Positions 21,815 through 32,035 of a stretch of DNA of 64,000 bases are shown piece after piece (within the stretch, counting starts at the first letter, position 1; every line of letters begins with the position of its first letter). The translations under genes were made by a program, and so were the position numbers. The DNA is from Forficula auricularia (taxonomy: Eukaryota; Arthropoda; Insecta; Dermaptera; Forficulidae). The notes below the pieces were generated by a model that was not told where the DNA came from, searched no databases, and worked only from the letters and a program-made list of their open reading frames with translations. The stretch covers positions 186,001 through 250,000 of the forward strand of contig JALMQS010000884.1 of NCBI GenBank assembly GCA_024734495.1. Reading direction: 5' to 3'.

Positions 21815-22215
21815 AGTTGGCATCGTTATCCAATCGCCCGAAGCGTGCGCTACGCAGATTGTACCATCCGGCTGTCCATTTCCAATACTGCCGTCCCCGA
21901 TTCAAGAAGAGACCATCACAAGAATGGCATTTGAGATCGGCTGCGCTATCAAATCGACCAAGACGAACTGAGTTCCGGCGATTGCATCATCCAGTGTTTC
22001 GTTTACGATACTGCCATCACGCGCGGATCGCGCCCTCTAATCGCGGCCACCCTGATGATAGGAAGGCGCATCCGCCTGAGTGGCACTTGAGGTCAGCCGC
22101 ATTATCTAATCGGCCGAAACATACAAAATTTCACAGATCATATCATCCGGTCGGCCGTTTGCGATACCGCCTCCCTTCTCGGACGTCGCGCCCACAACTC
22201 TCTGCTACCGTCTGA
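21757..22215 (+). CDS. Arg/His-rich ORF overlapping the gag end in the -1 frame
   Basis: 152 codons, overlapping the last 58 bp of the gag-like ORF in its -1 frame. It holds three imperfect repeats built on HLRSAALSNRP followed by an FRRL.HP...LRYC-like stretch. The strong positive charge would suit nucleic-acid binding, and the position fits expression by -1 frameshifting, but no slippery site was identified. On the opposite strand the same three repeats read FKCRSCDCLF, LKCHSCDGLF and LKCHSGGC, so which strand was originally coding is open. Confidence 0.35.
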   Translation: MRRLRRHRVRKRQSQDRHLKLASLSNRPKRALRRLYHPAVHFQYCRPRFKKRPSQEWHLRSAALSNRPRRTEFRRLHHPVFRLRYCHHARIAPSNRGHPDDRKAHPPEWHLRSAALSNRPKHTKFHRSYHPVGRLRYRLPSRTSRPQLSATV

Positions 22216-23032
22216 GCCGGAACTCTCGTGAGCGCGTTCTTGGTTGAAGATCACAGCAATCATCATCCTTCGTTCTCTGTGGCATCCTCTCTTACTCGTT
22301 CAAAATAAAATAAAATATCGCCCACGCCCACTTCAAGAAATCTACATCCCACATTTTCCACAAAATGAAAATATTGAAAAACGAGTAAATTCATCACCAA
22401 GAGAACATACAAGTTGATAAATATCAAGAAGCAATTGTCAACACAAGTCTCGATTCTTTTCATGGCGGGCGGGAATGTCAATTGTTTCCCTGAGAATCTC
22501 ACCAGGACGTCTTCTATCACATTCACGCTTGAATGAGAGACTATTCTGTTTGTTCACGCCACGAGATAGACAAGAGACCATACTTCTTCATTCGCCTCTT
22601 TGTCGAGCGTTTCATACTTTCAAGCCTTACACTCATCTGCATTTCCCTCAATTACGCACCCATTCTTCTCCATTAATCCATAAACCAAATTCTTCTCTGA
22701 GTCATATCCTATGACACATCTAAAATTCATTCGTTATTTCTGCCTTAAATCATATAACTTCACCTTCCAACCAGAAAATTACAAACACCACCTCACCCTC
22801 TTCCGTGTTCGCCACATACGAGCCTTTAAAAATCTTCCTCAGAAAATTCCTCATTTCTTCCATTTTCTAAATCTACGCTTCCGTCACTTCAAGCAAGAAG
22901 ATTAACTCCTGACGTCAGGATCATTCGCCTTCTGAGGGATGTCTCGTGTACCTGCCTCCCCCCCCCCTGCTGACCACATACGTACTGCCCCTTCCAAATT
23001 ATGATGACCGCCAGCGGTCATGGCGGGCGGGA
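22216..23032 (+). other. 3' non-coding interior of the LTR retrotransposon
   Basis: No pol motifs. catggcgggcggga occurs at 22461-22474 and again at 23019-23032 immediately before the 3' LTR; the latter is the probable polypurine tract and the former may be an older or internal copy. Confidence 0.5.
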
Positions 23033-23424
23033 TGTTCAGTCGCTACACTACCCTTAAATTATCCGCCCCGACGCCTTCTTCATCTTGTTGTCCCTGGCCC
23101 GCTGTCTGCCGCTAGAGGGCGGCTGAGTCGCCGGCAGTCTCTCGATGTTGGACTGAAGGCTTGATAGGACACTCTCGCTCGGACTCTCGCTTGTCCCAGT
23201 TCGAGGTGAAGTCATTCATACCTTTCTTCCTCCGTTCGTGCTCGGATGGAAGACCAGCATATTTCCGTATATTTCAAAGCTCCGGCCAAATAGCGGGTAA
23301 TAAATTGTTGCATTATATATATTTGTGTGAAGTGTTGTTCATTTATCCAATACTGAAGAGCTGTTATTCAGTCCGGCCCTTCAGTCCTCCTACACGCTCT
23401 CCCACCCTGGTGTACGCCGCTACA
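23033..23424 (+). repeat. 3' LTR (392 bp, internally deleted)
   Basis: Same termini and sequence as the 5' LTR except for a deletion of about 90 bp after catatttccgtatatttcaaagctcc, rejoining at ggccaaatagcgggta. Point differences are few, so the insertion is fairly young. Confidence 0.9.
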
Positions 23425-23499
23425 AAACCCATCTTCTTATCTACTAGCCTTATCTCTATAAGAGTTCGGCCCCCTTAATTCTCTCCCATCATCTTTGAT

Positions 23500-23995
23500 G
23501 GCCCTGTGTCAATTCTGGGCTTCTGCAGCATAAGTGTAGCATAGCGAAACCATCGACAGAGGATGTTTTTAATACGCGGGATACTTATCCTTGTCCAAAT
23601 ACCTTTTATAGAACTCTTCCAAACCAACTTGATGAAATTGATCTTTTAGCTCTGCGTCACAACACATTTCGTAATGTTCCATTTGTAATCTTCCTGGTTA
23701 TAAATTCACTTCTACGGCGAATGGCGTTGCAAATGCTCAAAAAAGCACATTATCTTTTTTAAAATCCTGAAATCCATTTTCAAATTTTAGGTTTAAGTCA
23801 GATATTAAAGAAGCGTATTTATCAGCCGCCTCCTATAGGACGTCTGATTGCAATGACAATGTAGGAAAGTGAGTAAAGTTTTTTGTCCATAACTGTTGTC
23901 CCAAAGTTTAAATTTCATTTGAAATGCAGAAATATGATCATACATCTTATTAATTAATTGATCTTTCCATTTTAGACTTGTATAAAGGGATATTT
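23500..23995 (-). pseudogene. hAT transposase, central part (GTF2IRD2/SCAND3-like)
   Basis: Minus-strand reading with several stops: THFPTLSLQSD, FENGFQDFKKDNVLF, FATPFAVEVN, LQMEHYEMCCDAELKDQF, GLEEFYKRYLDKDKYP and MVSLCYTYAAEA, in the order expected for hAT transposases of this vertebrate-and-arthropod-wide group (..NFQMECIELQ.D..LK.KF...LL.FY..YLP..KYP). It breaks off just before the segment found at 17280-17412, which carries the missing C-terminus. The gene is dead by stops and by the insertion. Confidence 0.75.
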
Positions 23996-24300
23996 AAAAT
24001 AGCTCAAACCAATGAATTTTTCAAAAAATGCAAGATATTTCAAATTTCTCTTAGTCATAATTTAAAAATATATAATACGATATAACGACTCATAATGTAA
24101 TGTTCTTTTGGTGGTGTGTACAATAAAGGTAATATTTATGTTCATTTGACCCAGCTCCTCGGGCCGCAACATGACTCCCAGCAGGCCACATGAGGAATTT
24201 TAGCCTCAGAAAGTAATAACGGCTCTTTTTTATTATAGGATTCTTTTATAGTAAATTCAATTTTTCTTATTTTTTAGTTTGTAAACTTTATAATAAAATA
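23996..24300 (-). mobile_element. hAT flank with cggccgca motif
   Basis: ctcctcgggccgcaacatga and gcaggccacatgagg near 24150-24195 are hAT-type subterminal motifs, consistent with the 5' side of the split hAT element. Confidence 0.4.
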
Positions 24301-24480
24301 TAGTTTTTGATGAACCTTCACATCCTTAATTTTAGGTTTGACTTCAACCAAAATCTAATCAGCTCCTAACCTGAACACAAAAAATTACTTGTGAAATTTG
24401 GTTTTGATATATGCTCAATTTTTTTTATTAAATTAGTTTAATCTGTTTTTGAGATATAAATGCGGTGTCAAGGATCGGTC
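24301..24480 (-). repeat. Diverged fragment of repeat X
   Basis: accaaaatctaatcagctcc and acttgtgaaatttggttttg match the core of X on the minus strand; both ends are missing. Confidence 0.5.
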
Positions 24481-24890
24481 ACATTTGAAATGTACAATCA
24501 TAATTTTCAAATGAACAAAAATGGAATTACAATTGGTATGCTTATCTTCTTCATTTGAAAAAATTTTCTCTGCAATTTTAAAATGAAAGAAAAGTAGCCC
24601 TCTGACGTCTCGACACTGTTTTAAGCTTTAATTTTCAATTTTTTTTATAAAGCATATACGTATTCACTACTTTTAATTAATGAAACCTGAAATTTAGAAG
24701 TTAGAGTGTGTTATATGTACTAAGGATCCCAACGAAACCTACTTCAGACCTCATTTTCTTTAGTAAAGTTCTTCCGTGCTGCTAATAGTGGAACTGATAA
24801 GAATTAAACCAGCTTTCCGACTATTCATACGTATATTATCAATATTGTTTATTAGTATAATAAGTCATGATTGCTATTACTTTCATATAT
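24481..24890. other. No gene seen
   Basis: AT-rich unique-looking DNA. Confidence 0.35.
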
Positions 24891-25065
24891 TTTTTTTCTT
24901 TTTTTTTTGGCTATTCGGCCTTTCTAGCCATACTATTTATTATTTATAAATTTATCTCTATCCCGGGAGTCAGATTTTAGCCGGATGCCTCGAGTCGGAT
25001 TCGAACCCGGGTCCACTTGGTTAGCAGGATGACACGCTACCGCCTAGCCTATCTGACCCCTCCCC
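24891..25065 (-). mobile_element. Second tRNA-derived SINE family, copy 2
   Basis: Minus strand: head with ctaggcggtagcgtgtcatc, ctaaccaagtggacccgg and gttcgaatccgactcgagg, body gcatccggctaaaatctgac, tail tatggctagaaaggccgaat, poly(A). It matches the copy at 11465-11632 end to end. Confidence 0.8.
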
Positions 25066-25597
25066 CCATATATCTATTTAAAAACAAAATAAATGTATTT
25101 TTCTATATTATTATTAATTTGAAATGTTTTTTTTAGTCACAAACTAATAAAATACAATAATTTCAGTTAATTATTATTATTTATTTTATTTGTTCAATAA
25201 ACAACAGGTATTTTTCTTTAAAAATTTTATTTTTATTTTTATTTTTTATTTTAATCTTTTGAAATACGTTTAGAATTTTAGATATAAATTTAACACTATT
25301 TATTCATTTCCACTGCTGACAATTTTCGGTATACTCCGTTTACCTTCCTCAGGAGCTTTGGAATTGAAACAGTGAGTGAGTAAAGCTTAATTAAGGTACC
25401 TATAAAATCATTGAACAATTTCCAATACTCACTGATGATCAACCCATTAAAATAAATAATATTTTGACCGTTCCTTAATCATGCATACACGTTCTTATAT
25501 TTTAATATAAGTATATACAATCCCTTCCCCTAATATCTGAACTTAATCTAGTTTACTTAGAATATTGTTAGAGTTCGTGGCTGTGATGAAACTGTAC
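25066..25597. other. No gene seen
   Basis: T/A-rich; includes ttttattttta runs near 25220-25255. Confidence 0.35.
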
Positions 25598-25655
25598 TAG
25601 ATGAAGGAGGAGGTATCAGCCAAAGATGGAATCACTGGGTTCAATAAAACATCTT

Positions 25656-25704
25656 TAATAAGACGTTTCGGCCTGAATTTTATTTGGCCATCTTCAGTCA
25701 ATTA
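25656..25704 (-). ncRNA. Hammerhead ribozyme, loopless stem III (left arm)
   Basis: Minus: UUGA-CUGAAGA, stem II GGCC...GGCC, GAAA, C-G-U-C. The AC/GU stem III has no loop and GUC is the cleavage triplet; stem I is weak (UGA against UUA). Confidence 0.75.
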
Positions 25705-25935
25705 GGAGTTATACACAAAATGTCGGTACACATATGTGATCGAACCAAGCCTTGTCAAAAATAAAAAATTTTAGCTTCATGTGAATTTATAACGTGCCTG
25801 GACCCAAAAGTTTCAGAATGACTTTCATTCGTTGGGTCCAGGCATGTTATAAATTCACGTGAAGCTAAAAAAATTTTATTTTTGACAAGCCTTGGTTCGA
25901 TCACATATATGTACCGCATTTTGTGTATAACTCCT

Positions 25936-25984
25936 AATTGACTGAAGATGGCCAAATAAAATTCAAGCCGAAACGTCTTATTAA
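25936..25984 (+). ncRNA. Hammerhead ribozyme, loopless stem III (right arm)
   Basis: CUGAAGA 25942-25948, stem II GGC...GCC, GAAA 25970-25973, CGUC ending at 25977. Mirror image of the left-arm ribozyme. Confidence 0.75.
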
Positions 25985-26043
25985 AGGTGTTTTATTGAAC
26001 CCAGTGATTCCATCTTTGGCTGATATCTCCTCCTACATCTACT

Positions 26044-26640
26044 ATAGTTTACTTAGAACCTAAAACAGATAAATATATTTATATTAAGGAATTTATTCAA
26101 TTGGCTCTGCCAAGGGGTGTGGTGACATAAATATCTTCAATCACTTACAAACCCTTAAAAAATATATTAATAACCTGCAAAGATGTCTCTTAATATAATT
26201 TATAAAATTCGTCGCAAATGTTTTTTACTCCTCTGTTTGGTTCTGTTTGATCTTAATGTTTGCATTCATTTAGAAACTCCATCTAATGGCACGAGATGAG
26301 ACATAACGAGCAGACGCTCGGAGACTCATTAACATAACACCCGATTGCGCCATCTCTAATCTATGTTCGTCTTATCTCCCAACTATCCTATGGCTCAGCT
26401 CCAGACTCTTCACTGGCAGCATTATTTAAATTCATGATTTTTTGTTTATAATATCATTTATCCTGTGAAGAAACTGCAACAACGACTTGGAGAAAATTAC
26501 AGCCTCTTGGGTTGAATATTTTACTATTAATTCTCAAGATATTTGCTGATTGTTTGTCAGTGAAGGGCTGCCTTTGATTGCTCGTTTCCTCCCAATCCTC
26601 CCATTAAGAAGCTAGGACACCTCATGACATTTAGTTTGAC
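26044..26640. other. No gene seen
   Basis: Mixed-composition block near 26270-26420 (catctaatggcacgagatga; cgcccatctctaatc-like) without a recognisable frame. Confidence 0.35.
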
Positions 26641-26645
26641 TATTT

Positions 26646-27817
26646 TTCACATATCGTCGGCTTAGAGTGTAAGCCTGCTAACTCACAACAAGAAAATTTT
26701 ACAGGGGAGAGAAAATTTAATATTGTTGTTATTGAAAGAAACTATATTTCACATTTTTTTTCTATAACTTAGATCGTAATTTTAAGTAGCAATTTTACTT
26801 GGACGATGCTGCATTTCTTTTTCTTTCGAACGGTATTAATATCTCATATATGATAAAAAATGAATTCAGCAGGTTTATACTTTCTTCTTCTTAAAGTGCC
26901 GATCCGTGACGAATGTTGGCTATCATCATGGCAATCCTCACTTTATCAACAGCAATACGGAAGAGTTGTTGGGAGGTCTTGTTGAACCAGGTCCTGAGGT
27001 TCTTCAACCACGATATCCTTCTTCTTCCGGGACCTCTTTTTCCGAAAATCTTCCCCTGCAGAATAGATTGAAGCAAAGTATACCGGGTTTCGTTCCTCAT
27101 AATATGACCCAGGTACTGCAATTTTCGGACCTTGATGTCATCAACCACTTCGAGGTCCTTCTTCATTCTTTGCAGAACTTCGGCATTAGTCATTCGTGCT
27201 GTCCAGGGAATTTTAAGGATTCTTCGATACAGCCACATCTCGAACGCGTTTATCTTCTTAATAATGGCCTCGTTCAAGGTCCAAGACTCTACACCATACA
27301 AGAGGACAGAGAAAACATAACAACGCAGAAGTCGTGTTTTTAAATCAAGAGAGATATTGTGGCTCTTGAAGAATCTGGTCATCTGATTGAAGGCGGATCT
27401 AGCTTTCCCAATGCGAGATTTTATTTCTTGGGTGTCGTTCCAGTCCTCATTCACGATGGTGCCGAGGTAGTTGTAGTGGTTCACTCTCTCAATTGCAGCT
27501 TCGTTGACATAAAGTTGACCTCCCGTGATCTTCTGCTTACTAATTATCATGAGCTTGGTTTTGTTGTCATTGATATCCAGGCCATACCGCTTGCTGTGAT
27601 GAGTTATTTTGTCCATAAGAAATTGTAGGTCTACCAAGTTACTGGCAAAAATAATGGTATCATCCGCATATCTGATGTTGTTCAAATGGTATCCGTTTAT
27701 TAGAATGCCCTTTTTCTACTCCGTCCAAGGCCTCAGTGAAGATTCGTTCGGAGTACAAGTTAAAGATCAAAGGGCGACAACACACAGCCCTGTCGTATAT
27801 ACTCTAAGGCGACGATA
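26646..27817. mobile_element. MITE copy 2, split by a LINE
   Basis: Left part 26646-26881 and right end 27798-27817 (actctaaggcgacgatatc) together equal the MITE at 14124-14346. The LINE fragment lies between them, bounded by the direct repeat TATACT (26876-26881 and 27798-27803). Confidence 0.8.
26882..27797 (-). pseudogene. 5'-truncated LINE: reverse transcriptase C-terminal half
   Basis: The minus strand has an open frame 27685-26891 starting at NNIRYADDTIIFAS (RT catalytic YADD), then YGLDINDNKTKLMI, YNYLGTIV, LYGVESWTL, MWLYRRILKIPW, LQYLGHIMR and GKRGPGRRRISWLKNLR, the usual order for endonuclease-RT type LINEs. Upstream in another frame are RAVCCRPLIFNLYSERIF and FTEAL (QGC..SPLLFNLYSE block), so a frameshift lies near 27700. 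The 3' end has a (TTC)n-type tail on the plus strand. RT palm and thumb remain; endonuclease and N-terminal RT are lost by truncation. The exact LINE clade is uncertain. Confidence 0.85.
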
Positions 27818-27999
27818 TCTCATTGATAAATATATAGATTCGTGATTTTAATTTTAATACAAATTGGAGGGAAAAGTGAAAAATATTAGTAGGCTTTCCG
27901 AAAATTTTAGTAATTTGACAAGGTTTTTGTCAAGATCACTAGAAATTTGAAACTAGCCATAGATCTACACAGTTTGTTGATCAAAATTTATGTGTCATA
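27818..27999. other. No gene seen
   Basis: Short AT-rich interval between the MITE and the next fold-back. Confidence 0.4.
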
Positions 28000-28085
28000 A
28001 AGAGAAACAAAGAGGTTGTCCTCTGCTTGATACAAATAAACATACACACATATATATCAAAAATATATATATTATTTATTTGTTT

Positions 28086-28127
28086 CAGACCATAGTTTCG
28101 AAGGCTTGGTCCTCATCATCAGTCTAT
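28086..28127 (-). ncRNA. Hammerhead motif, UAUG-loop stem III (left arm)
   Basis: Minus: CUGAUGA, stem II GAGGaccaaGCCUUC (imperfect), GAAA, C-UAUG-GUC. Core complete, stems I and II degraded. Confidence 0.65.
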
Positions 28128-28340
28128 TTTAATTATAAATATTATTTTTCATGGGGTCAGTATCGCGTGGATAATGAAAATTTTTTGTTCTTCCTTAGCC
28201 GAAAACCAGTTAGAATTAAAAATTTTTAATATTGAAAATTTAATTTTTTTAATTCTAGCTGGCTTTTGGCCAAGGAAAAACAAAAATTTTCAATATCCAC
28301 GCGATACTGTCCCCATGAAAAATAATATTTATAATTAAAG

Positions 28341-28388
28341 AAGACTGATGATGAGGGCTAAGCCTTCGAAACTATAGTATCAAACAAA
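28341..28388 (+). ncRNA. Hammerhead motif, UAUA-loop stem III (right arm)
   Basis: CUGAUGA 28345-28351, stem II GAGGGCuaaGCCUUC, GAAA 28368-28371, C-UAUA-GU. The cleavage nucleotide is A28379, where most sister copies have C. Confidence 0.65.
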
Positions 28389-28490
28389 TAAATAATATAG
28401 TACATACCATATATATATTTTTGATAAATATGTGTGTTTGTTTATTTTCATCAAGCAGAGGACAGCCTCTCTGTTTCTCTTTATTAATCA

Positions 28491-29677
28491 ACAACTCTGT
28501 TACTCTCGGTAATATAAAAACTATTCAATTAAAACTTATGTGCCAAATTTCATCTCATTATTTGCAAATGCTCGATAGCACCCTATTAACAATTGAAGGG
28601 TGCAGAGGATAAACTTTTTAATTTTTTTAATTTTTATTTCCTCTTTATGAAACACCACTATAACCCGTTAAAAAAACTTCTGTGTTATTGTTATTGTTTT
28701 GAGACCAGAATTAAAAATAACCAAATGAAATGTCTCTGTGGCTATGTGTTCAAAATTTTTGTGAAGACTGAGCAAATACAGTGATTTTTTGGGTGAGGTA
28801 ATGTATAACAAACACCACAACATGTAATATATTTAAAAAGGTTATTTAACTTAATTTAATTTCTAACCATACCTAACAATCTATTATTGTATTTGCACAG
28901 AAAAAAAGGTCAACTGAAGAAGGAATATTGTACAAAATATACGAAGAATTTGAATAAATTAAATTAACCACCATTTAAAATTAAAAAACTGCTGAAAAAT
29001 AAGCTTTTCATTTAATACCTATAATCTCTATGTAACAAACAAAATAAATGATGTTGCAAATCTAAATATTTCTATAAATGATAGGCACACTTCTATCTAA
29101 TTTCTGGTGTTTTATTTATCATTCTTTCGAGAAAGGACTATCTGTCGTCAATCTAACATACAGAGCATCATCATATGTCTTTAAGAAAATAGAGAATAGG
29201 AAGGATTCGTCCTCGAGAAGATTGATGAGATCAGCAGGGTTGGCGTTACTTTTTTGCACTTGAACCCCTCGCTCACACCCTTGTGGGCCCCTTTTCTCGT
29301 TGTTCCTTGCCTTGTCGTGGGGATAAACTATGCTGTGTGTATGCCTATCTGTGTGTTGAAAAGAAAGGAGGACAAGAACACGGCCATGTCTATCTAAGAA
29401 GAACGACGACCAAGCACCGAAGAAGAGTCGATAAAGGGCATGACACTTTTTTAGTTACTTAATGTTTTTATCTCTTCTATAAGTAGCCTTCGATTAAGTC
29501 TTACTAGATAAAGCTTTCTTGTTAATTTATCATTTAGTGAAAATGACTGAATTTAATTGTCAAATTTATTTTAATTATAATTCATCAAAGGTATTTAAAA
29601 ATTTAATAATGTTAAATTTATATAAGAACATTGTTTCAACGTACCTGTAGGGTATACTAAATTATATACAGTACTTT
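28491..29677. other. No firm gene; one protein-like patch
   Basis: A plus frame at 29078-29263 ends in a stretch with protein-like codon use (YVFKKIENRKDSSSRR) and the surrounding 29190-29440 block is richer in G+C. It could be a host exon or an old repeat; no domain is recognised. Confidence 0.3.
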
Positions 29678-30215
29678 TTACTTTACCATACAGGGGTATG
29701 GTCAAGTATTGTAATCGTGCATGAAAAAATTGGTTTTTTTGCTTCTTTTTTTACACAAAAACGGCTGAAATTATTTTGTTTAAAAAAATTGGGCAAAACC
29801 ATGGCATTTCGGTCTACAAAAAAGCTCTAATAAGTTAACATCTAAAAAATTATATTTTTCGAGATAATAATTGTTTTATCAAAATGTCTGTTTAGTCTGT
29901 TAGGTTGTTAGTCTGTGCGTTACCAAATTTTGTGGACGAGCTAGCTCAAAAACTAGAGTGAATATCAAAACCAAATTTCACACGTAGTTTTGATGCATTG
30001 AATTAAGAGCTGATTAGATTTTGGTGTATATCGACCAAAAATTAAGGATGGGGAAGGGGTTAAAATTTAAAATTATAATATTTTCAAACTAAAAAAACAA
30101 GAAAAATGAAATATACTATAAAATGACCTATAAATATTTTTTTCTGGAACCAAAATTAGGAGGGGGAGGGATTCAAAGTGGATGGCCACATCAGAACGTG
30201 TCAATTTATTTTAGG
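29678..30215 (+). mobile_element. Repeat family X, copy 2 (internally shortened)
   Basis: Starts actttaccatacaggggtat, includes caaaaccatggcatttcggt, ggacgagctagctcaaaaac, gctgattagattttggtg, ends aagtggatggccacatcaga and acgtgtcaattta. It is uninterrupted where copy 1 has the R2-like insertion. Confidence 0.7.
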
Positions 30216-30590
30216 TAGATTTCGATGTTAACAGTCGTGCAATAGAGCTGAAAAATAATCTAATCATTTTGAAATTTGAAGAGTCAATATCTTAATAACT
30301 ATTTTTTTGCTATGAGATTCATTTTGTGCTTAATAAATCAAGAAAAATACAGATTGAAAAAGGTAGATCTCAAAAAAAAAAAAAAATTGAGTTTCTATTT
30401 CCAATGCGGAGAAGTGATTAGATTTTGAGTTTTCTATAAAGTTCTGAAACTATATGTTTCAGAACTTTTGGATCAAAAATGTAGAAAATCTCTTTTTTTG
30501 AGTGAGCTTGTTGAGAATTTAAACCGGTGTCTTAATAAAAGCATAAATAAACAAACAGGTATTTTTTGATATCTATTTATTAAATTAACC
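30216..30590. other. No gene seen
   Basis: AT-rich, A-run at about 30377-30390. Confidence 0.35.
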
Positions 30591-30991
30591 ATTTTAATAA
30601 GATTGGAGTAATTTTTGGAGACGGACTGATAAGTGAATTGAGTGGATATTGACTATATACACTATATACAAATGTTAAAAATGATAAGGTGATAGAAATA
30701 ATAACTAAAAGATGGCCCTTAATCCAATCATATACAAATTTAGATTTAGAGACATTCATTCGGGGAGTTAAAATTATTATGGAGTCAAATATTTTCATGT
30801 TTAATGAAGAGATCTTTCAGCTATACAGTGGCCAAACCAGGTTTTTCGCTAATTTAGTCTTAGAAGACTTAGAGGAGAGTATCATCAATAATTTAAATCT
30901 AAAATTTTTCTTTAGAAATGTTGATGATTCCATTGCTTGTATTGAACCCTCAAAAGTCGACGAAACGATCACTATATGATGAACATATAAA

Positions 30992-31187
30992 ATTATTGGA
31001 TAAAAAATACTTGGTAGGTTTCACATTAAGATATAAAAATAAAACGAATTTATTTTTGGAGAATCTTTAATCTCGATATATATATTTCGGGTGACTAACC
31101 CATCTTCAGGAGAAACAGAAATTTTTTATCCAATAATTTTAAAAAATGTTTCACCAAGTACCAACACCAAATTCCTAAAAAAACTAT
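30992..31187. mobile_element. Hammerhead module inserted in the Penelope RT gene
   Basis: 196 bp flanked by the 12-bp direct repeat tgaacatataaa (30980-30991 and 31188-31199). Inside: an inverted repeat aaattattggataaaaaat (from 30990) against attttttatccaataattt (to 31139), a ribozyme in its loop, and the tail atgtttcaccaagtaccaac (31146-31165). It breaks the RT reading frame between the VDD and FLD motifs. The target duplication shows it arrived as a discrete mobile unit. Confidence 0.8.
31071..31115 (-). ncRNA. Hammerhead ribozyme, AU stem III, 4-bp stem I
   Basis: Minus: UCUC-CUGAAGA, stem II GGGU...ACCC, GAAA, an AU octamer as stem III, C at the cleavage site, GAGA pairing perfectly with UCUC. 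One of the best-formed motifs in the window; antisense to the RT gene it sits in. Confidence 0.85.
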
Positions 31188-32035
31188 TGAACATATAAAG
31201 TTTACATATGAATTGGAATCTGAAAACAAAATAAATTTTTTGGATACTATTTTAATTAGAGACAAAAATGGTTGTATAAAATTAGACTGGTATAGTAAGG
31301 CCTCAAAAACATCGAGAATCCTAAATTTTAACTCAACTCATCCCCTTGCTTATAAAATTAGTGCCATTCAAAATGTAATTCTAAGAATGACCCGAATATC
31401 TGACAAAATATTTTGGAATAAAAATATTAACATTATTCAACAGATCGCTTCTGACAATAACTATCCAGTTTGCATAATCTGGTCTATAGTCCGACGCACG
31501 TTATACAAATACAATAACTTCCAAAACAATACAGAAAAAGAACCCAAATTGTAGGTCAGTGTTCCGTTTTACCGAGATTTAGCAACCAATTAAAAAAATT
31601 ACTCTCGGTGGGCTCTGTCAGTGTCGCATTGAAGCCAACAATTTCAATCGCATTTTTGTTTAACCACAAAGATAAACTAAATACGAAAACACCGACTGGC
31701 ACTGTCTACATGATTGAGTGCTTGGGGGGTGTGTACTGGCGTTCAAACTAAACGGCGCACTGGTGAGAAATTACGTGAACATGAGCTTTCGAAAAACCAT
31801 TAAAAATAACACAGCTTTAGCAATTCATGCCCAGGAAAAAAAGCATAATTTTAACTTCAATAATTGCAACATTTTATTCCAAGAGAATAATTATTTTAAA
31901 AGAAAAATTCTGGAAATGATAGCTATAAAAAATCTCTTGCCACGCGCCGTAAATATAAATATCCGCGGATTATTTAATATGATAGAAGATGGATCATTTC
32001 CATTAATGTCAAAAAATTAAATTCCTTTATTAAAT

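Larger units (their letters stand above)
18308..23429 (+). mobile_element. Complete non-autonomous LTR retrotransposon
   Basis: Two LTRs (18313-18795 and 23033-23424) beginning TGTTCAG and ending GCTACA flank a 4.2-kb interior. The 5-bp direct repeat AAACC at 18308-18312 and 23425-23429 is the target duplication, which proves both ends. Just inside the 5' LTR, ttttggtgaacgaaacccgg and then attttggtgccgaacc are primer-binding-site-like and recall BEL/Pao elements (tentative). A purine tract ggcgggcggga precedes the 3' LTR. The interior codes a 680-aa gag-like protein but no protease, RT, RNase H or integrase, so mobilisation must be in trans. Confidence 0.9.
25598..26043. mobile_element. Near-perfect hammerhead palindrome (arms ~210 bp)
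   Basis: Left arm (agatgaaggaggaggtatca...ggcacg) to about 25805 and right arm from about 25830 to 26043 are complementary with few mismatches around a spacer of about 25-30 bp. Two ribozymes diverge from the centre. A short minus frame covers part of it and is a by-product of symmetry. A hairpin of this size should be unstable in genomes, so it is probably recent. Confidence 0.85.
28000..28490. mobile_element. Hammerhead inverted dimer (arms ~235 bp)
   Basis: Left arm 28000-28236 and right arm about 28250-28486 are complementary (agagaaacaaagaggttgtcctctgcttga at one edge, its complement at the other; catggggtcagtatcgcgtgg near the centre). Each arm is a copy of the unit at 7446-7660, so this is two retrozyme units fused head to head. 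Two short plus-strand frames here are artefacts. Confidence 0.85.
30595..32020 (+). pseudogene. Penelope-like element: RT and GIY-YIG endonuclease gene, decayed
   Basis: Segments in order: TLYTNVKND (the PLE 'LYTNV' RT box) from about 30657; FIRGVKIIMESNIFMFNEE, FFANLVLEDLEESI, FFRNVDDSIACI (catalytic VDD) to 30979; after an insertion, IKFTYELESENKINFLDTIL and KLDWYSKASKTSRILNF, HPLAYKISAIQN to 31554; then GTVYMIEC, YTGVQTKRR, EKLREHELSKNH (GIY-YIG core) and HAQEKKHNFNF...FKRKILEMIAIKN to about 31960. Frames shift at least three times. PLEs encode this RT plus GIY-YIG pair and insert by target priming. The 30595-30650 lead segment (ttggagtaatttttggagac) also occurs inverted at 48785-48835, next to another ribozyme. 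Confidence 0.85.

Noticed and set aside
25755..25955. 66-codon minus ORF
   Set aside because: Lies across the centre of a palindrome; the frame results from the symmetry and has no domain.
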